Shown here one piece after another: positions 60,584-64,000 of a stretch of 64,000 nucleotides of DNA (position 1 is the stretch's first letter; each line of letters begins with the position of its first letter). This stretch comes from Spirochaetales bacterium (GTDB lineage: Bacteria > Spirochaetota > Spirochaetia > DAHUYW01). The notes under the pieces are model-generated. The model made no database searches. It saw only the letters and a list, made by a program, of their open reading frames with translations, and was not told the origin of the DNA. The stretch spans positions 1 through 64,000 of the forward strand of contig DAHUYW010000014.1 of the NCBI GenBank assembly GCA_027306915.1. Direction: 5' to 3'. Both the position numbers and the translations under genes were made by a program.

Positions 60584-61495
60584 ATGACCAGGGCCCTTCG
60601 GGCCGAGCTCCTGCTCGTCTTGATGACCGTCATCTGGGGCGGAACCTTCGTCGTCATCAAGACCGGATTGAGCGATGCCTCCCCCCTTCTCTTTCTTTCC
60701 CTTCGATTCGGCGTCGCCCTGCTGATCGGCGGAGGAATCTGGCTCGTCCCGCTGCGGCGGGCTCTTTCTCGCGGGCTCTCCCGCACGACGATCGCACACG
60801 GTGTGGTGCTGGGCATCCTGATGTTCGGCGGATACGGCAGCCAGACCTTCGGACTTCAGTACACCACGGTTGCCAAGTCGAGTCTCTTTACCTACAGCTT
60901 CGCCCTGCTCACGCCGCTCCTCCAGTACCTCATCGCCCGGAAGCGGCTTGCGGTCGGAAACCTCGCCGGGCTCGCCGTCGTCGTTGCAGGGATGTACCTG
61001 TTCGCCTCGCCGGCGGCCGGATCGCTCAACCTCGGCGACTGGGTTACCCTGGGCGGTGCCGCGGTTTTCGCCTTCTACATAGTCTGCCTCGACCGCTACT
61101 CAAGCGACGGCCACCCGATCGTCCTGACCCTCCTCCAATTCGCCACCACCGCGGTGCTCGCCCTCGTCTCTTCGCTTCTTCTCGAGCGGCCTCGCGTTGT
61201 CTGGAACGTCCACCTCTTCGTCGCGATAGGCTATCTCAGCATCCTGGGAAGCGTGGTGGCGGTGTACGTCATGAGCCGATTCCAGAAGGACACTACCCCT
61301 ACCAAGGCCGTCATCCTCTATGCGCTCGAGCCGATCTTTTCGGTGGCCTTCGGCTGCCTTCTTCTGAAGGAGACTCTCGACCCCACGATGATCGTCGGGG
61401 GGCTCCTGATCCTCGTCGGGGTCCTCACCTCCGAGCTGTGGGCGCCGGGAAGAAGGCGCCCCCTTGAAAAGAGCAGGCAGGAGAGACTACAGTAG
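60584..61495 (+). CDS. DMT-superfamily exporter (EamA, ten membrane helices)
   Basis: Drug/metabolite transporter (303 aa) with two EamA repeats: the first from ELLLVLMTVIWGGTFVVIKTGL, the second from WVTLGGAAVFAFYIVCLD. The family's proline-helix segments ALLIGGGIWLVP and TKAVILYALEPIFSVAFGCLLLKETLDP are present. ATG 60584 is chosen because GGGGGAGGG lies before it. Probably exports a small metabolite; the substrate is unknown. Confidence 0.9.
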   Translation: MTRALRAELLLVLMTVIWGGTFVVIKTGLSDASPLLFLSLRFGVALLIGGGIWLVPLRRALSRGLSRTTIAHGVVLGILMFGGYGSQTFGLQYTTVAKSSLFTYSFALLTPLLQYLIARKRLAVGNLAGLAVVVAGMYLFASPAAGSLNLGDWVTLGGAAVFAFYIVCLDRYSSDGHPIVLTLLQFATTAVLALVSSLLLERPRVVWNVHLFVAIGYLSILGSVVAVYVMSRFQKDTTPTKAVILYALEPIFSVAFGCLLLKETLDPTMIVGGLLILVGVLTSELWAPGRRRPLEKSRQERLQ

Positions 61496-61563
61496 TCCTA
61501 CGCCAACACCTTGCTGCTCTCACTGGATTGCCGCCGGGGAGGTGGGTGGCAGGGGGTAGCTCA

Positions 61564-62658
61564 ATGGCCAGTTGCCCGAAATGCGGCTTCGACCTCAATG
61601 CTGAAGGGGTCTGCACGGTGTGCGGCTACGGAAAACAGCCCGGACCGGCAGCCTCTGCGCGGCGGAAGTCGCGGCCGGTCTGGATATCCGTCGCGGGCGC
61701 GTCTGCGCTGCTCGTGGCTGCGGCGATCCTGTTCGTCGCAATTGGCGGCAGGGGTGCCGCGAAGGCTCGGGCATCCGCTTCGACAGCTGCGCAGGTTGCC
61801 TCACGCGACGCAGCGGCCGTGCAGACTCCTGGGGGCGGCGATGTCTCGACAGCGAGCCCGGACGGGGCGGCCCAGGAGCTCTCGGACCTCCCGGTGGACC
61901 CGCCGCTCGACAGCAAGGCGGAGTACATCCAGTGGATGCTCCAGCACACGAGCGAAAAGGAGCCCTACCTCAGCGAGAAGTGGGAGCGGACTCAAGCGGC
62001 GCTTGCGCGAGGGGACATCAAGCACAAGCGCGTCCTCATGGCGTTCCTGCTCACTCCGCGGCAGAACTTCGTCCGCCGCTATAACCTTCCGCGCGCCTAC
62101 GCCGACGCTGCAATACCGATCGGCTACGGCCAGACGATTTCCGGTCCCCACATCGTGGCGCGCATGACCGATGCCCTCGATCCCCAACCCGATCAGAAGG
62201 TTCTCGAGATAGGAACGGGGTCGGGCTACCAGTCGGCCTTCCTGTCGGAGCTCTCGAATCACGTCTACACCATCGAGATTGTGAAGCCCCTCTACGAAGA
62301 GACGGACGCCATCTACGCCTCGCTCTACGGCGAATACCCGATGTACCGCAATATCCACCGGCTTCATGCAGACGGCTACTACGGATGGCCCGAGCACGCT
62401 CCCTTCGACCGCATCATCGTCACCGCCGCGATCGATCACATCCCGCCGGATCTTCTCAAACAGCTTGCCCCGGGCGGCGTGATGGTCATTCCGATAGGCC
62501 CCCCCTCCGGCCAGGTGGTGCTCAAGATAACCAAGACCGTCGAGCCCGACGGCACGGTGAGACTCGAGCGAGAGGACATCTATCACGGGGCGGCCAAGAA
62601 GATCTTCGTTCCTTTCACCGCGGAGGGAGGCAAGGTCCATTCGCTCTCGACGGACTAG
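61564..62658 (+). CDS. Zinc-ribbon, membrane-anchored protein-L-isoaspartate O-methyltransferase fusion (copy 2)
   Basis: Paralogue of the gene at 13922-15247 (364 aa). Zinc ribbon with Cys4, Cys7, Cys17 and Cys20; membrane helix at about 40-61 after an Arg/Lys patch (SARRKSR); a shorter Ala/Ser linker than copy 1; then the PIMT domain with IPIGYGQTISGP, VLEIGTGSGYQSA and VMVIPIGPPSGQVVLKITKT. ATG 61564 has AGGGGG upstream. Domain order and much of the sequence match copy 1, so one arose from the other by an old duplication. Predicted topology again puts the catalytic domain outside. Confidence 0.88.
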   Translation: MASCPKCGFDLNAEGVCTVCGYGKQPGPAASARRKSRPVWISVAGASALLVAAAILFVAIGGRGAAKARASASTAAQVASRDAAAVQTPGGGDVSTASPDGAAQELSDLPVDPPLDSKAEYIQWMLQHTSEKEPYLSEKWERTQAALARGDIKHKRVLMAFLLTPRQNFVRRYNLPRAYADAAIPIGYGQTISGPHIVARMTDALDPQPDQKVLEIGTGSGYQSAFLSELSNHVYTIEIVKPLYEETDAIYASLYGEYPMYRNIHRLHADGYYGWPEHAPFDRIIVTAAIDHIPPDLLKQLAPGGVMVIPIGPPSGQVVLKITKTVEPDGTVRLEREDIYHGAAKKIFVPFTAEGGKVHSLSTD

Positions 62659-62677
62659 CCAGTCTACGAAAGATCGC

Positions 62678-63961
62678 TCAAGGGCTGGTTTGTCCGGTCT
62701 GGCCCTTGTTGATGTCCTCGATGACGCGGTCGATCTGGTCGAACAGCTTGGTGTTACCCGGATAGGCGGCCTGCAGGTGACCCTTCGCGGCCTGGAGCTG
62801 CGCGACGGCATCGTCTCGCTTGCCCTCCCGGGCAAGGAGGAGCCCCTCGTAGTACTGGACGTTGCCGACCGCGGCGTCGTTGCCCTTGTAGCTTCCCTCC
62901 AAACTCTTGAATAGCGTGAGAAGCTCGCCGGACTGCTGGTGGGCGAGGTAGACCTGGGTCAGAAACTGAGGCGAGTCGGGATTGGTGGGGAAGAGCCCGA
63001 ACAGCTTCACCGACGTTGTCGAAGCGGTTGCGAGATCGCCCTGCTTCAGGTAGAGGTCGATGAGATGCTCGAGGGAGAGGGTGTCGTCGGGAGCCACCCC
63101 GAGGACCTGCCGGTAGACTGCGACAGCCTTCGCGTCATCGCCCGCCTTGCCGTAGATCTCCGCCACCAGTCGAAGCGCATCCGCCTTCTCGCTCGGCTCT
63201 TTGTACCCATCGGCCGCGGCCTGAGCGTAGCGCAGGGCATTCGCGGTATCGCCGGAGAGAAGGTAGGCATAGGCGACGTTGTAGACGTCGTCGGTGTCGA
63301 GCTTCGTTCCCTGGGCCTCGAACGCCCGCTGGTAGGAATCGATGGACTTCGCATACTCCCTATCGACGAGATAGAGGAGGCCGAGGCGCGCGTTAACGAC
63401 CGGGTCCGTGTCGCCGAGCTCCTGCGCTTTTTTGAAATTCGCAAGCGCGAGGGCCACGAGCGTCTTGGCGTCCTTCTCCCAGGAATCGCCGTAGCGAAGG
63501 CGCGCGTCGAGGTAGAACTCTCCGAGCGCCTGACGAAGCACGCCGTTTGCCGGATTTCTCGCGATGAGACCGCCGAGCACCTTCTCTGCATCGAAGGAGA
63601 TGCGGGTCAGCGAGGCGGCCGAGGGAACGAGATCGGCAAGCGCCTGACCCTCCTTGAGATCGGCGAGGGTGAAGCTCCTGTCCTTGTCGGTGGTGACCGA
63701 ATCCTGGAGAAGGATCCGAAGCTTCGCGACGACGACCGACGGATCCTGATTCGCGGGATCGGCCTGATCAAGCAGGCGATAGGCGCTCTCGTACTGCCGC
63801 TGACTCACCAGAGCCGCCGACTTCGCGAGCGCATCTTTTGCCGACGGGGTGATCGGGGATCCGCCGGCTTGCGCAAAGAGGGCCGGTGAGAGGGCCGCGA
63901 GCAGCGCGAGCGTAAGCCACGCCGCCGGCTTCGACTGTGGGCGAGATGATGTTCCAAACAC
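62678..63961 (-). CDS. Secreted TPR-repeat protein
   Basis: Exported protein (427 aa). Signal peptide at 1-31 (AWLTLALLAALSPALFA), GTG start at 63961 with GGAAAGG upstream. From about residue 45 to 400 it is made of roughly ten helix pairs of TPR type, for example YNVAYAYLLSGDTANALRYAQAAADGY and LVAEIYGKAGDDAKAVAVYRQVLGVAPDD. No enzyme motif is visible, so a scaffolding or envelope-assembly role is likely. It converges on the PIMT fusion gene. Confidence 0.88.
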   Translation of the reverse strand: MFGTSSRPQSKPAAWLTLALLAALSPALFAQAGGSPITPSAKDALAKSAALVSQRQYESAYRLLDQADPANQDPSVVVAKLRILLQDSVTTDKDRSFTLADLKEGQALADLVPSAASLTRISFDAEKVLGGLIARNPANGVLRQALGEFYLDARLRYGDSWEKDAKTLVALALANFKKAQELGDTDPVVNARLGLLYLVDREYAKSIDSYQRAFEAQGTKLDTDDVYNVAYAYLLSGDTANALRYAQAAADGYKEPSEKADALRLVAEIYGKAGDDAKAVAVYRQVLGVAPDDTLSLEHLIDLYLKQGDLATASTTSVKLFGLFPTNPDSPQFLTQVYLAHQQSGELLTLFKSLEGSYKGNDAAVGNVQYYEGLLLAREGKRDDAVAQLQAAKGHLQAAYPGNTKLFDQIDRVIEDINKGQTGQTSP

Positions 63962-64000
63962 AATAGTACCTTTCCGGAGAGTCTATCACACGGGCAGGGG

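Noticed and set aside
1..64000. tRNA, rRNA, prophage or insertion-sequence genes
   Set aside because: I looked for the T-loop GTTCRANNC with paired arms, transposase and integrase motifs and found none; the window seems to be stable chromosome apart from the repeat block and the toxin-antitoxin pair.

Overview
This is a GC-rich chromosomal window carrying about 57 protein genes, most of them ordinary metabolism, transport and housekeeping. I see no rRNA, tRNA, prophage, insertion sequence or CRISPR array. A free-living, fermentative member of the Spirochaetota is my best guess. The clues are the solute-binding protein whose mature end begins GGQSE (a common spirochaete pattern), ThyX for thymidylate, a trimeric [FeFe]-hydrogenase, PilZ and degenerate GGDEF proteins, and many short secreted proteins of unknown function. 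That assignment is inference and no marker gene in the window proves it.

Region by region. 1-8.5 kb is a carbohydrate locus: two ABC importers (solute-binding protein plus permeases, no ATPase), an ArsR-type regulator and a GH127 beta-L-arabinofuranosidase. The two binding-protein genes and the GH127 gene share a promoter motif at a constant distance from the -10 box, so they look like one regulon. 8.5-17.1 kb holds two overlapping AraC regulators, a membrane amidase, BirA, release factor 3, a zinc-ribbon/isoaspartyl-methyltransferase fusion, an ADP-ribosylglycohydrolase and an RHH/RelE toxin-antitoxin pair. 17.1-20.3 kb is a flavin-uptake unit: palindromic tandem repeats, an FMN riboswitch, an ABC protein with ATPase and permease fused in one chain, and an NMT1-type binding protein. 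20.4-28.3 kb has a large protein with a degenerate GGDEF domain, ThyX, YigZ, a CapA-like protein, a lysophospholipase-like hydrolase and a stand-alone TrpB2.

28.5-34.2 kb is a three-gene [FeFe]-hydrogenase operon. Its middle subunit joins a NuoF/HydB module to a GltD/NfnB-like NADPH module, and a Rex- or CRP-like dyad sits just downstream of the promoter. 34-48 kb contains peptidase D, a Nudix hydrolase, flavodoxin, a CDF metal exporter, glycolytic GpmA and FbaB, an aldehyde dehydrogenase, a thioesterase, an overlapping group of FLVCR-like MFS, Mut7-C RNase, HD hydrolase and Tag genes, and a transaldolase-family gene. 48.4-48.8 kb carries a PilZ gene and, upstream on the same strand, a probable 215-nt structured RNA with its own promoter, operator-like palindrome and terminator. 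50-55 kb is a metal locus: MntH and UspA, then an ArsR/SmtB repressor with a full zinc site, its operator, and a P1B-4-type ATPase. 55-64 kb holds an FKBP lipoprotein, GlgX, a fumarylacetoacetase-fold protein, a secreted beta-rich protein, an MBL-fold hydrolase, a DMT exporter, a second zinc-ribbon/isoaspartyl-methyltransferase and a secreted TPR protein.

The most interesting signals are the unannotated structured RNA near 48.6 kb, the shared promoter architecture of the arabinoside locus, the riboswitch-controlled fused ABC transporter, the hydrogenase subunit fusion, and the pair of membrane-anchored PIMT fusions whose predicted topology puts a SAM-dependent domain outside the cytoplasm.
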